From: Brytella acorum
GTDB lineage: Bacteria > Pseudomonadota > Alphaproteobacteria > Acetobacterales > Acetobacteraceae
Length of the DNA stretch: 64,000 nucleotides
Direction: 5' to 3'
Assembly: GCF_029309905.1 (NCBI RefSeq)
Contig: NZ_JARBJP010000008.1
Location: 46,469-110,468, forward strand
Position numbers and translations under genes: made by a program. The notes beneath the pieces were generated by a model, which worked only from the letters and a program-made list of their open reading frames with translations, searched no databases and was not told the origin of the DNA. Position 1 is the first letter of the stretch. Every line of letters begins with the position of its first letter. Positions 9,354 to 17,057 of the stretch are shown in pieces.

Positions 9354-10156
9354 CTGGGTCGTTTCATCTAAGGCTTGTGAACGGCTGCATCATTTCTGGT
9401 GTCGGAGCCCATCGCATAGAAAAGAAATTTCTGCGGGTGCGAAGGTAAATTGCAGAGCGTTGTCGATTGCGGCTGCAAGCGGCCTTGTCAACACCTCCGG
9501 GTTTCGTGGACAAAACATATCCCCCGGAATGCTGATACGAGAAGGGGGTAGCGGAGATCCGAGCGCCTGATTTTGTCATACCGCACGTCGCTGCTGGTCG
9601 AATGGCGCGTCCTTGGGGTTCCGAGTGCGGTGCCTCGGTCGAGGACGGCGACGGTTTCACGATGTTGCCGGGTATCATATTGTCCATCGATTGTGACGCG
9701 TGCGATAACTCTGACATGGGATCTGCGCCAGATGCGGCATTTCGAGCCACTGCGCTTGCGCCAGCCTCTTTCAGCACCGCATTATGAGAGACGCCACGCC
9801 GTCTTCGGTATCACGGAGGGCGCAGCTTGTTCCGGCCTTTCCCTCAAAGGGCGGAATTCATACGATGAATTCTATCTCAATTGGCGCTGGAATGCCCTCT
9901 CAGAATAAAATCAAAGCAGGCCTGTCGTTGTCGGGCTATAGGGCGGCAACCCGATCGTTGAGCATCTGAGCACCGTTTTCGAACAGATTCGTGCCCCGTC
10001 CGAAGAGGGTGACGGTGATTTAATCGGGTCGTTAGTTGGGCGCGTGCCCGCATTCAAAAGAGCGCTGAGAGACCAGGGACGAAGGCGCGTGGAGCGAAGC
10101 CGGGACGGCCGCGCAAAGCACCTTTAGGTGTAACATATTGATTTTTCTTGGAAAAG
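9354..10156. other. Long intergenic stretch left of the island
   Basis: About 800 bp with no confident gene. Open frames on both strands (for example 9364-9777 minus and 9573-9908 plus) lack recognisable motifs. The stretch 9942-10127 on the plus strand reads as a coherent 61-codon frame (containing EHLSTVFEQIRAPSEEGDGD and VGRVPAFKRALRDQGRRRV) but has no start codon of its own, so it may be the tail of a decayed gene. This stretch is chromosomal, just outside the island's left repeat. Confidence 0.4.
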
Positions 10157-10202
10157 ATGGTGCCGACACTCGGAATTGAACCGAGGACCTACTGATTACG
10201 AA
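10157..10202. repeat. attL: 46-bp direct repeat, tRNA-Thr 3' fragment
   Basis: Exact copy of 21627-21672, covering the CCA end, T-arm, variable loop and half of the anticodon arm of the tRNA-Thr gene. The preceding 18 bases also resemble those before the right copy, with four mismatches. Beyond 10202 the sequence departs from the tRNA, so this is the displaced chromosomal 3' end left after integration. Confidence 0.93.
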
Positions 10203-10333
10203 ACACGTCAGGTCAGATACCTTAACGCTGCCTAGAAATGCCAAAACGTGCCAAAACAAGGGCTTGAGAGAGTTGAGCCGACTCGCCTTGGTGCCGCGAC
10301 GTGCCAGAAAGTGCCGGTATTACCCTTTCAGAT

Positions 10334-10355
10334 GACTCCGGAAAGACTCCGGAAA
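10334..10355. repeat. Tandem GACTCCGGAAA repeats, left end
   Basis: Two adjacent copies of the 11-mer GACTCCGGAAA. The core ACTCCGGA recurs as a pair with the same 11-bp phasing near the right end (21532 and 21543). One-helical-turn spacing suggests a protein binding side by side on one DNA face, such as an excisionase or the integrase arm domain. The binding partner is inference. Confidence 0.65.
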
Positions 10356-10418
10356 AATCCATCAGTGAGTTTTGGAAGGGCTCGGAATGTGCGGGGAATG
10401 TCGGAAAAATCTCTGGGG

Positions 10419-10541
10419 CTTACACTTTGAGGTGTAAGAAGTGTAAGTGTGTAAGAAATACATATATCTTATTGTTTTCCCTCATTTTTGTGTGTGCCAG
10501 TCTCTTACACCTTGCCTTTTCCAAGGTGTAAGAGGTGTAAG
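10419..10541. repeat. GTGTAAG/CTTACAC heptamer cluster, left end
   Basis: Seven copies: CTTACAC at 10419-10425 and 10504-10510; GTGTAAG at 10432-10438, 10441-10447, 10449-10455, 10526-10532 and 10535-10541. The segment 10504-10532 is a perfect 11-bp inverted repeat (CTTACACCTTG/CAAGGTGTAAG). Five more copies of the heptamer lie near the right end. The last copies end about 13 bases before the integrase ATG, so they may serve both recombination and autoregulation. Confidence 0.75.
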
Positions 10542-10553
10542 AAGGGGCGCAGC

Positions 10554-11879
10554 ATGAGGTTCACGAAGCCCGCGATAGACGCGCTCTCATGCCCGCCGGG
10601 TAAGCGGGACGTGATGTATGCGGATGATGAGGTGAAGGGCCTTCGTGTCCGCGTGAACGCCACCGGCAGCAAGTCCTTCCTGTTTGAGTATCGATATGCG
10701 GGAAAGAACCGCCGCCTCCCGCTTGGGGAATACGGGCAGATCACGGTCGCCCAGGCGCGACGGGCGGCTCAGGAAGCACGGGGCCGCGTTCTGGCTGGCG
10801 GTGATCCAGTCGGCGAGCGGAAAGCCGTCGCGCTGGCGTTCCACGCCGCTCAGGCCGAGGAAGCGCGCGAGGCCGTCGCCGATGCCCTCACGCTCGACGT
10901 GCTCGTTGGGCGATGGCAGGACGGCGCTCTGAAGGACCGGAGCGAGAACTACCGTCGCGAGGGGCCGCGCCGCCTGCGGCATGCCTTCGCGCCGGAGCTC
11001 ATGCGTCCAGCACGGGCGCTCACGCTCGCGGATGTTCAGGCACGGCTCGATGACATTGGAGAGAATCACCCGACGACGGCCCGTCGCGTGCATGCCTATG
11101 GCCGCGCGATGTTCGCATGGGCCGCTAAACGACGGCTTGTGGCTGAGAACCCGTTCACGGATGCTGTGATGGACAGCCGGGACGAGGCGCGCGAGCGGGT
11201 GCTGAGCGATGATGAGCTTGGGGCGTTCTGGCGCGCGACGCAGGGCATGGGGTATCCCTTTGGGCCTTACCTGCGCCTTCTGGCTCTAACCCTACAGCGC
11301 TTGCGCGAGGTTTCGGCCATGCGTTGGGACGAGATCGCGCCTGATCTCTCGACCTGGACCGTTCCGGCGGAGCGAGCAAAGAACAGCAAAGCTCATATCG
11401 TGCATCTGTCCGAGCCCGCGCGCCGTGAGCTGGCCGCCCTACACCGGCAGACGGCGGCGGATGGGACGATCTCGCCGCTTGTCTTCACGAACACGGGCCG
11501 GACGCCGATCTCGGGCTTCTCTGACGCTAAAGAGCGCATCCTCCGCCTCATGGACGCGGACACGGCTTCATGCGCCTCCGAGGGGCAAAAAAACGCGGGA
11601 AAGAACCCGCCTTCACCAGCCGCAAGCTGGACCTGGCATGATTTGAGAAGAACGGGAGTCACGGCGATGGCGCGGCTCGGGATCGCCCCGCATGTGGCTG
11701 ACCTGACGCTGAACCATGTTCCGGCTTCGATCAAAGGCGTTGCGGCGGTCTATCAGCGGCATCACTTCATGAACGAAAGGGCGCAGGCGCTCGATGTCTG
11801 GGCGGCTCATGTGCTGGCTGTCGCGTCGGGGAGTGGACGGACCAGCGCCAGCGGTAACGTTGTGCCGTTCCGGCGTTAG
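10554..11879 (+). CDS. int: Tyrosine recombinase / P4-type island integrase
   Basis: The ATG at 10554, preceded by AAGGGG at 10542-10547, gives a 441-residue protein starting MRFTKPAIDAL. The N-terminal DUF4102-like arm-binding domain carries DDEVKGLRVRVNATGSKSF and YRYAGKNRRLPLGEYGQI. The core-binding domain follows, then the catalytic domain: Arg in LQRLREVSAMRWDE, Lys in RAKNSKAHIVHLS, the HDLRR box, NHVP and the nucleophilic Tyr of VYQRHHF. It would catalyse site-specific integration at the tRNA-Thr 3' end and excision. It lies directly inside attL, facing into the island. A Pro/Ala-rich insert of about 30 residues precedes the HDLRR box. Confidence 0.94.
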   Translation: MRFTKPAIDALSCPPGKRDVMYADDEVKGLRVRVNATGSKSFLFEYRYAGKNRRLPLGEYGQITVAQARRAAQEARGRVLAGGDPVGERKAVALAFHAAQAEEAREAVADALTLDVLVGRWQDGALKDRSENYRREGPRRLRHAFAPELMRPARALTLADVQARLDDIGENHPTTARRVHAYGRAMFAWAAKRRLVAENPFTDAVMDSRDEARERVLSDDELGAFWRATQGMGYPFGPYLRLLALTLQRLREVSAMRWDEIAPDLSTWTVPAERAKNSKAHIVHLSEPARRELAALHRQTAADGTISPLVFTNTGRTPISGFSDAKERILRLMDADTASCASEGQKNAGKNPPSPAASWTWHDLRRTGVTAMARLGIAPHVADLTLNHVPASIKGVAAVYQRHHFMNERAQALDVWAAHVLAVASGSGRTSASGNVVPFRR

Positions 11880-11935
11880 GCAGGTAAGGCGGCTTGTTAC
11901 TTTTGTTGACATCGGGGCGCGTCGTGTTGGATGAG

Positions 11936-12664
11936 ATGCTTATAGCCGCGCAACCGCGCCTGGCATGGAGAAAGCCGCTGGCTCATATCAGCAAGATCGT
12001 CGGGCAAGGCGTCTACCCTGTGCCGATGGCCGCGCGTTTGTTGCGAGTGTCGCCGTCGAAGGTGCGGGCGTGGGTCTATGGTAATGGTGGCGAGGCTGTC
12101 CTTACGCCAGAACTGGATGCCGAAAGCGGCAAGGATGCTCTGAGTTTCGTCAATCTGATCGAAGTCATGTTTCTAGCGGACTTGCGCGGCCATGGTGTCA
12201 GCTTGCAGTCTATTCGCGCTATGCTGGCACGGACTAAGAGGACTTTAGATCTCGATCATCCGTTCGCCACACGGAAGTTTCACACCGACGGAAAAGCGAT
12301 CTGGCTTGAGACGGCAGATGAGACGGGTGATCGCGCGATCATCGATCTTACGGACGGCAACGGGGCCATGCTCGAGGTGCTTGAGCGGAGTTTCCGGAAA
12401 TCAGTGAGCTTCGATCTGGCCAGCGGTCAAGCCAATGTCTGGCGTCCTAGCGCCGATCAGCCGCGCGTCGTGCTCGATCCTGCCCGGCAGTTCGGGCGGC
12501 CCATTGACGGTGTTACTGGCGTGCCCACTGAGGTCCTGGCCGATGCATTGAAGGCGGAGCGCGGGGATGTGGCGCGTGTCGCGGCGATCTGGGAAGTGGA
12601 GCCGGAAGCGGTGGAGCAGGCGGCGGAATTCGAACTCCAATTTAGCCGTCGCCTTGCCGCGTGA
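11936..12664 (+). CDS. HTH-DUF433 antitoxin-like protein
   Basis: About 242 residues from the ATG at 11936; in-frame GTG 11924 or TTG 11894 (with AAGG just upstream) are alternative starts. Near the N-terminus YPVPMAARLLRVSPSKVRAWVYG reads as a MerR/DUF433-type helix-turn-helix. The C-terminal 60 residues (FGRPIDGVTGVPTEVLADA, then VARVAAIWEVEPEAVEQAAEF) match the DUF433 fold. The stop overlaps the next gene by GTGA at 12661-12664. DUF433 proteins are commonly antitoxins of PIN-like DUF5615 toxins, and that is the downstream neighbour, so it probably neutralises the toxin and represses the operon. The role is inference from family and context. Confidence 0.75.
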   Translation: MLIAAQPRLAWRKPLAHISKIVGQGVYPVPMAARLLRVSPSKVRAWVYGNGGEAVLTPELDAESGKDALSFVNLIEVMFLADLRGHGVSLQSIRAMLARTKRTLDLDHPFATRKFHTDGKAIWLETADETGDRAIIDLTDGNGAMLEVLERSFRKSVSFDLASGQANVWRPSADQPRVVLDPARQFGRPIDGVTGVPTEVLADALKAERGDVARVAAIWEVEPEAVEQAAEFELQFSRRLAA

Positions 12665-13074
12665 GGTTCGTCTTTGACGAAAACCATCCGCCGATTCTTG
12701 CTCGCGTTGTTGCGCCGCTGGGAGAATTGGACGGTCACAACGTGACGTCAGTTCGTGATTTGGGCATCGCGGGCATGAAGGATGTGGAGCTTTTCGGCGT
12801 CCTGGTGGATGACACGGTGCGAACGGTGCTGTTGACGACGGATAAGGCGATGTCCCGTCGGCAGCACGAGGTTGCGGCAATACGTGATACCGGCGCGATT
12901 GTCGTCGTCGGCTGCAAAGGCTGGAATCAGCAGGGCGACGTGATAGAGCGGGCGCGTCATCTGGTGTGGTGGTGGCCTATGATGGTGCAGTGTGCCGGAA
13001 ATGCGGATCGGGGGTCGTTTCTGGAACTGCCCTGGTCAAGCAAGGTCGCGATGCTCAAGCGATGGCGGGCCTAG
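12661..13074 (+). CDS. DUF5615 PIN-like toxin candidate
   Basis: A 137-residue protein from a GTG start that overlaps the antitoxin stop. The opening MRFVFDENHPPILARVVAPL is the DUF5615/Mut7-C PIN-like signature with the first acidic pair (D, E), and the mid-protein TVLLTTDKAMSRRQ gives the second acidic site. PIN-fold proteins are usually metal-dependent RNases, and members paired with DUF433 proteins behave as type II toxin-antitoxin modules that may stabilise the island. The C-terminal WWWPMMVQCAGN segment is unusually Trp-rich. The 3' end overlaps the convergent XRE gene by 4 bp. Toxicity is not shown by sequence alone. Confidence 0.75.
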   Translation: MRFVFDENHPPILARVVAPLGELDGHNVTSVRDLGIAGMKDVELFGVLVDDTVRTVLLTTDKAMSRRQHEVAAIRDTGAIVVVGCKGWNQQGDVIERARHLVWWWPMMVQCAGNADRGSFLELPWSSKVAMLKRWRA

Positions 13075-13310
13075 GCGCTAGTCTTCCTCAACCGCACGCC
13101 AGCCCCGCTGCCGTTCTCGGCGATGAACTCTACGCCTGCGGCCTCTAGGGCGGTGCGGATGGCGTCCAAGTTGTTTGGATAAGGGGTGCGAGCCCCGCGC
13201 TCGAAATCAACGACCGTTTGGCGAGAAACAGAAGCTGCTTCAGCAAGTTGCGTCTGGCTAAAGCCGAGCATTGCTCGGGCTCCACGGCACTGGGCGGCTG
13301 TGACTGGCAC
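13071..13310 (-). CDS. XRE-family transcriptional regulator
   Basis: A 79-residue protein with GTG start. The helix-turn-helix is plain: CRGARAMLGFSQTQLAEAA followed by SVSRQTVVDFERGARTPYP, then a short C-terminal part. Single-domain Cro/CI-like proteins of this size typically repress their own or a divergent promoter. It is divergent from the small-gene cassette that begins at 13455, so it is a candidate repressor of that cassette, through the AT-rich 13315-13380 interval. It converges on the toxin gene with a 4-bp overlap. Confidence 0.85.
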   Translation of the reverse strand: MPVTAAQCRGARAMLGFSQTQLAEAASVSRQTVVDFERGARTPYPNNLDAIRTALEAAGVEFIAENGSGAGVRLRKTSA

Positions 13311-13454
13311 CTTACCTCTATCTTTTTGATTGACGTTTTGAATAACTTCTATCAGTTTAATTGAGGTTGGACACTATGCCAATCGAAAACCGGCACGGAT
13401 GAGAGCTGGAACCTCTCGTCCGCGCCTAACCACAACCGAAGGATGAATTCGGCA

Positions 13455-13625
13455 ATGGCTGACCACGCCCATAGCATGCCCGCGTCTGTGCGGGCAGCGT
13501 CGATCTGCGCCCGCATGCTGGCGGCGCTTGCCCTCTCGTTCCTGTTCGCTCTGGCCGCCATCGGCCTCGCGATGCCCGATCCTGTCACGGCAGGACGCGC
13601 CGTCGCCGTGGAGGCCGTGCGATGA
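13455..13625 (+). CDS. Small single-span membrane protein, unknown
   Basis: About 56 residues from ATG 13455 (AAGGA about 11 bases upstream); ATG 13443 is an alternative start. A strongly hydrophobic stretch (MLAALALSFLFALAAIGLA, roughly residues 21-39) predicts one transmembrane helix or an uncleaved leader. It would be dismissed as a chance frame except that its stop overlaps the next start as ATGA (13622-13625) and begins a chain of four such overlaps. Function unknown. Confidence 0.55.
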   Translation: MADHAHSMPASVRAASICARMLAALALSFLFALAAIGLAMPDPVTAGRAVAVEAVR

Positions 13626-14050
13626 GTGCCATGGTCTCACGTCGCGATGCGCTGGCCGGGTTCGTGGCCCTGAGCGGCGCAAGCATCCCGTCAGCGCCCG
13701 CTACAGCCTCGCCAGAGGCCGATAGGGTGTTGCTCGATGTCGTGCGGCGGGCATTGCATGAAAACGCCCTCAGCGACTCCCTGATGGCTCCTTGGCAGGA
13801 TGAGGGCGCTGGGCCGGAACCCGATGCGGTGTGGGAGGCATCGCATCGCCATGCTGAGCGGTTCGTCAGATTGCGCGGTGAGGCCGCCACAATTCCGGCA
13901 ATGTCGCTGGCCGGGCTGCGGGCGAAAGCGCGTCTTGTGCTTTCTGATCTGCCCGACCGGCCTTATGGCGGCGTCGATGCCGAACATTCAGACGCCATCG
14001 TCTGGTCGTTATGCCGCGATCTCCTGGCACTGACAGGCGGTGAGGCATGA
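13622..14050 (+). CDS. Unknown protein with Tat-like leader (first of a pair)
   Basis: A 142-residue protein preceded by GGAGG with 7-nt spacing. The N-terminus MSAMVSRRDALAGFVALSGA resembles a twin-arginine leader followed by a weak hydrophobic stretch and an alanine-rich cleavage-like site near residue 29. The mature part is mostly helical, with a C-terminal block GLRAKARLVLSDL and SDAIVWSLCRDLLAL. The same pattern occurs in the next protein (14047-14499), suggesting the two are divergent paralogues. Both ends overlap neighbours by ATGA. No known domain recognised. Confidence 0.65.
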   Translation: MSAMVSRRDALAGFVALSGASIPSAPATASPEADRVLLDVVRRALHENALSDSLMAPWQDEGAGPEPDAVWEASHRHAERFVRLRGEAATIPAMSLAGLRAKARLVLSDLPDRPYGGVDAEHSDAIVWSLCRDLLALTGGEA

Positions 14051-14499
14051 GCGGGCCAGCGTCCGGTCCGTCACGCCGCCGGGCGCTGGCCGGGCTTCTG
14101 ATGCTCTCTGCGGGCACGACGGCGCGGGGTACGGCGGCGGACGGGTCCGGCAGGGCACAGGCTGCAAGTGATGCCGATGCCGCGTTGCGGCTAGCCAGCG
14201 GGGCGTTCTGGACCTGCCAGCGCGAGCTGGACGCTTTGGAGTGCCTGCCGTCGCCGCCGTTCGGCACGTCCGCCGCGAAGGCGCTTGAGAAGCGGTATGA
14301 GGCACTGCTCGACCGTCGCGACAGCGTGATGCACGCGATGGCCGATTGTGTGGCGGAAACCTGCCATGGCTTTGCGCTCAAAGGTGCGATCGTCGCTGCC
14401 GAGCTGCCCGACGCTTCGGACGTGCTCGAGCTTAATTCTGACAGCGCCGTGATGCGTCTGGCGGTGTCACTGGCTCGGGACGTGGTGGCTGCACGATGA
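14047..14499 (+). CDS. Unknown protein with Tat-like leader (second of a pair)
   Basis: A 150-residue protein starting at an ATGA overlap. The leader PSRRRALAGLLMLSAGTTA is Tat-like, as in the preceding protein. The mature part contains two Cys (WTCQRELDALECLP), a helix AKALEKRYEALLDRRDSVM and a final block GFALKGAIVAAELPD then SDSAVMRLAVSLARDVVA, which lines up with the GLRAKARLV and SDAIVWSLCRDLL of its neighbour. A shared ancestor with the 142-residue protein is likely. Function unknown; the stop overlaps the next start (ATGA, 14496-14499). Confidence 0.65.
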   Translation: MSGPASGPSRRRALAGLLMLSAGTTARGTAADGSGRAQAASDADAALRLASGAFWTCQRELDALECLPSPPFGTSAAKALEKRYEALLDRRDSVMHAMADCVAETCHGFALKGAIVAAELPDASDVLELNSDSAVMRLAVSLARDVVAAR

Positions 14500-15479
14500 G
14501 CCTGTGTTGCGTGGCACCAAAGTCCTTGCCGCTTCCGGTTTTGCCATCCCATGGTGGCGATGGCGCGGGCGTTCCGTCTGGTTGGAGCCGCCGTGCCTGG
14601 CCTGCTGCGCTGTATTCCTCGCGTGGGGGCCGCTGGATTGGAGCGGCGGTGATGGATGGACGGGACGACGCAGCGGAACGGCTTGCGCGGGGTGAATGGG
14701 TTTCGCTTCTCGATGCCTTCGATGTGGTGACATCGGCTGAGTTGAGAGCGGAAATGGCGGCCGTAATAAGTGACGCTGAGCGTTTTAGAGGTATCGGCGC
14801 TGTTTGGGCGGCGATTAGGGCCAGCCGCTGGGCAGGCTATGCGGCTACGATTGGTTCCAACGTTCCTTCACGTATCTCGTATCCGCGCAATAGTTCTATT
14901 GAAGCCCAGAAGGCAGTATTTGCGCGCTGGCAGGCCGTATTTGCAAAAATCGAGGAGCATCTGCGTGGTTGCCTTCAAAGCGGCGATTTCGTTGCGCGTA
15001 GTTATCCTGCCGCTGGTGTGGGAGCTTGGGACGATGTGCCCGCACCTTCATGGCGCATCTACAGATTTCTATGGGTTTCAACAGACAACGCCGCCGCGTG
15101 GTTTGACGGAGTTAGGGTTCGGTGCGATCCGAAGGGCCCGACTCTCACTCCTTTGGATTATTTCGAAATTCGGCGTGTTTCCACCGTTTTTCCAGCCGTT
15201 GCCGTGGATTCCCGCGATGGGCTACCTGTGACGGCGGAGCACACAGCGGGTGTTGCAAAGTCCAATACTCGAGTTGGCCAAGACGAAATTATCGGAAAGT
15301 TGCTCAGTTCTGATGGTGTTGGAGAGAAAACAAAGGATGAGTTCTTCGGTATGGCGCAGGAGTTTTGGTCCGGACTGTCTCGTAACTATTTTGATACCAG
15401 GTTATGGAAAGAGATTAAAGGAGCCGCGAAAGTCAGGGGTATAACGCTGCTCGGTCGTGGAAGGCCGCCGAAAAAATAG
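14496..15479 (+). CDS. Unknown 327-residue island protein
   Basis: A 327-residue frame in an ATGA overlap with the preceding gene. The first 50 residues are low in motif content, and an internal Met (MDGRDDAAERLARGEW) could be the true start. The central part contains WAAIRASRWAGYAATIG, ARWQAVFAKIEEHLRGCL and a Trp/Phe-rich SWRIYRFLWVSTDNAAAWF. The end is basic (GRGRPPKK). From about 14750 on the base composition is visibly less GC-rich than in the small genes before it. No family recognised. As the last gene of the four-gene overlapping chain it may be the functional core of that cassette, but this is speculation. Confidence 0.6.
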   Translation: MSLCCVAPKSLPLPVLPSHGGDGAGVPSGWSRRAWPAALYSSRGGRWIGAAVMDGRDDAAERLARGEWVSLLDAFDVVTSAELRAEMAAVISDAERFRGIGAVWAAIRASRWAGYAATIGSNVPSRISYPRNSSIEAQKAVFARWQAVFAKIEEHLRGCLQSGDFVARSYPAAGVGAWDDVPAPSWRIYRFLWVSTDNAAAWFDGVRVRCDPKGPTLTPLDYFEIRRVSTVFPAVAVDSRDGLPVTAEHTAGVAKSNTRVGQDEIIGKLLSSDGVGEKTKDEFFGMAQEFWSGLSRNYFDTRLWKEIKGAAKVRGITLLGRGRPPKK

Positions 15480-15561
15480 GGGGCGTTAAAGGTGAGGCGA
15501 ATTTCGTCCCCATATTTAATTCGGTCTTTTTCCCGATAATTTTCATGAGCCCTGATCCGTC

Positions 15562-15599
15562 ACGCCGCCTGATGCCTCGCAAGCTCTGTCAGGCGGCGT
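15562..15599. promoter_or_regulatory. Perfect 11-bp inverted repeat before the AlpA-like gene
   Basis: ACGCCGCCTGA (15562-15572) and its exact complement TCAGGCGGCGT (15589-15599) are separated by 16 nt. There is no T tract, so a factor-independent terminator is unlikely. It lies between two gene chains, 24 bp before the next start, and could be an attenuator hairpin or an operator. Confidence 0.5.
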
Positions 15600-15622
15600 C
15601 ATGACGACCACGGGGAAGAAAT

Positions 15623-15919
15623 ATGAGTGTTGAGATTTTGCCGCGTCCCGAGACCGGCGGTGCGGGCGCGGCTTCCGCGCTACATGGGGGGCTTATGTCT
15701 GCCTCGATCATTGTAAGCGAGCGTGATGCTGAGCCTTATACGGGCTTGTCCGTGCGCACATTGCAGCGGTTGCGTTTAACAGGGCAAGGACCGTCCTACG
15801 TCCAGCTGACGGGTCGCCGGATCGCCTATCGCCTTTCCGACCTGGAAGAATGGGTTGCACAGCGCGTTGTCTCCTCGACGGCGGACGCCACCGTGCGTGG
15901 GATCGGGGGAGTGCGATGA
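15623..15919 (+). CDS. AlpA/excisionase-like helix-turn-helix protein
   Basis: A 98-residue protein. The central TGLSVRTLQRLRLTGQGPSY, followed by VQLTGRRIAYRLSDLEEWV, is the winged-helix/MerR-like DNA-binding domain found in AlpA regulators and excisionases (helix_turn_helix_17 type), with the typical R-x-x-Y-x-x-x-D-L-x-x-W ending. In P4-like satellites AlpA activates integrase expression and drives excision, so this is the best candidate for the island's directionality factor. It is first in a chain leading to the replication genes and overlaps the next start by ATGA (15916-15919). The first 25 residues may be dispensable: an internal ATG gives MSASIIVSERDAEP. Confidence 0.8.
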   Translation: MSVEILPRPETGGAGAASALHGGLMSASIIVSERDAEPYTGLSVRTLQRLRLTGQGPSYVQLTGRRIAYRLSDLEEWVAQRVVSSTADATVRGIGGVR

Positions 15920-16479
15920 CGCCAACCTTGTGCGCTCTCGTCATGCCTGCGGATCGCGCGTTCGCGGCTATGGGTCTTCTCAACCCGCCGTCGCGTTTTG
16001 TTCTGAACGCGCATGACCGGGCGATCTTTCATGATGCGGCACGCGAGGTCATGGATGCCGACGATCTCCTGCCTGTAAATTGTCCAGCGCTGTCGGTGGT
16101 CATGCGCCTCGTTTTGCGCCATGGCACCGAGGAGTGGTATACGCGGGACGCATCGCGATATCCTGAGATCAGTTTGATCGCGCCGATTTCATGGGGCGCG
16201 CACTGGCTCGCTTCTCGGCTTCGTGGCTTTCCACTTACGGCGGCTCACGAGCGTGCGCTGGGGAAAGTGTCGGCGCTGGCCGGTGCCTGTGATGTCGCGT
16301 TATACGATGGGCAATGTCATGGTTTTGGGCCTTATCTGGACGGGGCATGGACCGCCCTGCGGGCTCTCGGTCCCGTCCTTTTCTGGCAAACCGTGCGTCC
16401 TGCCACGAACAGCATTACGTCGGTCCCATCGCATGGACCGTTAAAGTTGGATCATGCAACCGCTGAGGTCATCCAGTGA
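15916..16479 (+). CDS. Unknown island protein (187 aa)
   Basis: The ATG at 15916 overlaps the AlpA-like stop and gives 187 residues beginning MTPTLCALVMPADRAF. Recognisable sub-features are only descriptive: NPPSRFVLNAHDRAIFHDAA, EISLIAPISWGAHWLASRL and an Ala/Leu-rich C-terminal helix. No known domain recognised. Its position between the AlpA-like gene and the primase gene, with GTGA overlap to the next gene at 16476, suggests a role in island replication or its control. Confidence 0.65.
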   Translation: MTPTLCALVMPADRAFAAMGLLNPPSRFVLNAHDRAIFHDAAREVMDADDLLPVNCPALSVVMRLVLRHGTEEWYTRDASRYPEISLIAPISWGAHWLASRLRGFPLTAAHERALGKVSALAGACDVALYDGQCHGFGPYLDGAWTALRALGPVLFWQTVRPATNSITSVPSHGPLKLDHATAEVIQ

Positions 16480-17057
16480 TCGCCGGGGCCATCACGATGC
16501 GTCTGCCTGGCGTCGATCGGCGGACATATGCGGCGCAGGCTAGTGACGGCGGCGTGCTGTGGCATATCGGCGATGGGACCGACGAGGACCCCGAATGGCG
16601 TCTCGACACTCTCATGGGCTGTCTCGGGCTGATCGTTGAGGAACCTCTGTCGGTGGAACGCCTGCGGGCGCGCTGGAAGCGGGAACAGGGCAGCGAGAAC
16701 CTACCGACGATTGTCGTCGCGCATCAGCTTTGTGACGCCGTGGGTTTGCTCAGGCCGGTTGTCAATGCCGACGAGAGTTTCCGAAATCTTGTGGCGCTGC
16801 GCGGCGCTGCCATCGCTCAGGCGGCCTTCTCGTTCACAAGCCCGACGATGGCGCTTCTACGCACCGCCGTCGAGCATGCGTCCTATCTTGATCGTCTGCC
16901 AGAATGGCTCGATGACCTCGGCTGGTCGGAGCTGGTCGCCATCGCCAAGAAGCGCGACACGGCGGCTCAGGCCGTCATGTGCGGGCATGCCTTCGTTGAA
17001 GGCGAAGTATCGCATGACCTTGTGATCCGCCTCCGGGAGCCACGTCATGCGACGTGA
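16476..17057 (+). CDS. Unknown island protein (193 aa)
   Basis: A 193-residue protein from a GTG start overlapping the previous stop. It opens MIAGAITMRLPGVDRRTYAA and contains WRLDTLMGCLGLIVEEPLSV and LPTIVVAHQLCDAVGLLRPV. No recognised domain. It overlaps the primase gene by 11 bp (17047-17057), so translation of the two is probably coupled. Likely part of the replication block by position only. Confidence 0.65.
   Translation: MIAGAITMRLPGVDRRTYAAQASDGGVLWHIGDGTDEDPEWRLDTLMGCLGLIVEEPLSVERLRARWKREQGSENLPTIVVAHQLCDAVGLLRPVVNADESFRNLVALRGAAIAQAAFSFTSPTMALLRTAVEHASYLDRLPEWLDDLGWSELVAIAKKRDTAAQAVMCGHAFVEGEVSHDLVIRLREPRHAT

Larger units (their letters stand above)
10203..10553. other. Left arm of the island, repeat-rich non-coding region
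   Basis: Non-coding sequence between attL and the integrase start. It contains GTGCCA-type repeats (about 10237-10315), a tandem pair of 11-bp GACTCCGGAAA repeats (10334-10344, 10345-10355) and a cluster of GTGTAAG/CTTACAC heptamers from 10419 to 10541. It probably holds the integrase promoter and its regulatory and recombination sites. Confidence 0.6.

Noticed and set aside
9364..9777. A 137-codon minus-strand frame between manC and the island
   Set aside because: No recognisable domain, no good ribosome binding site and several competing frames on the other strand.
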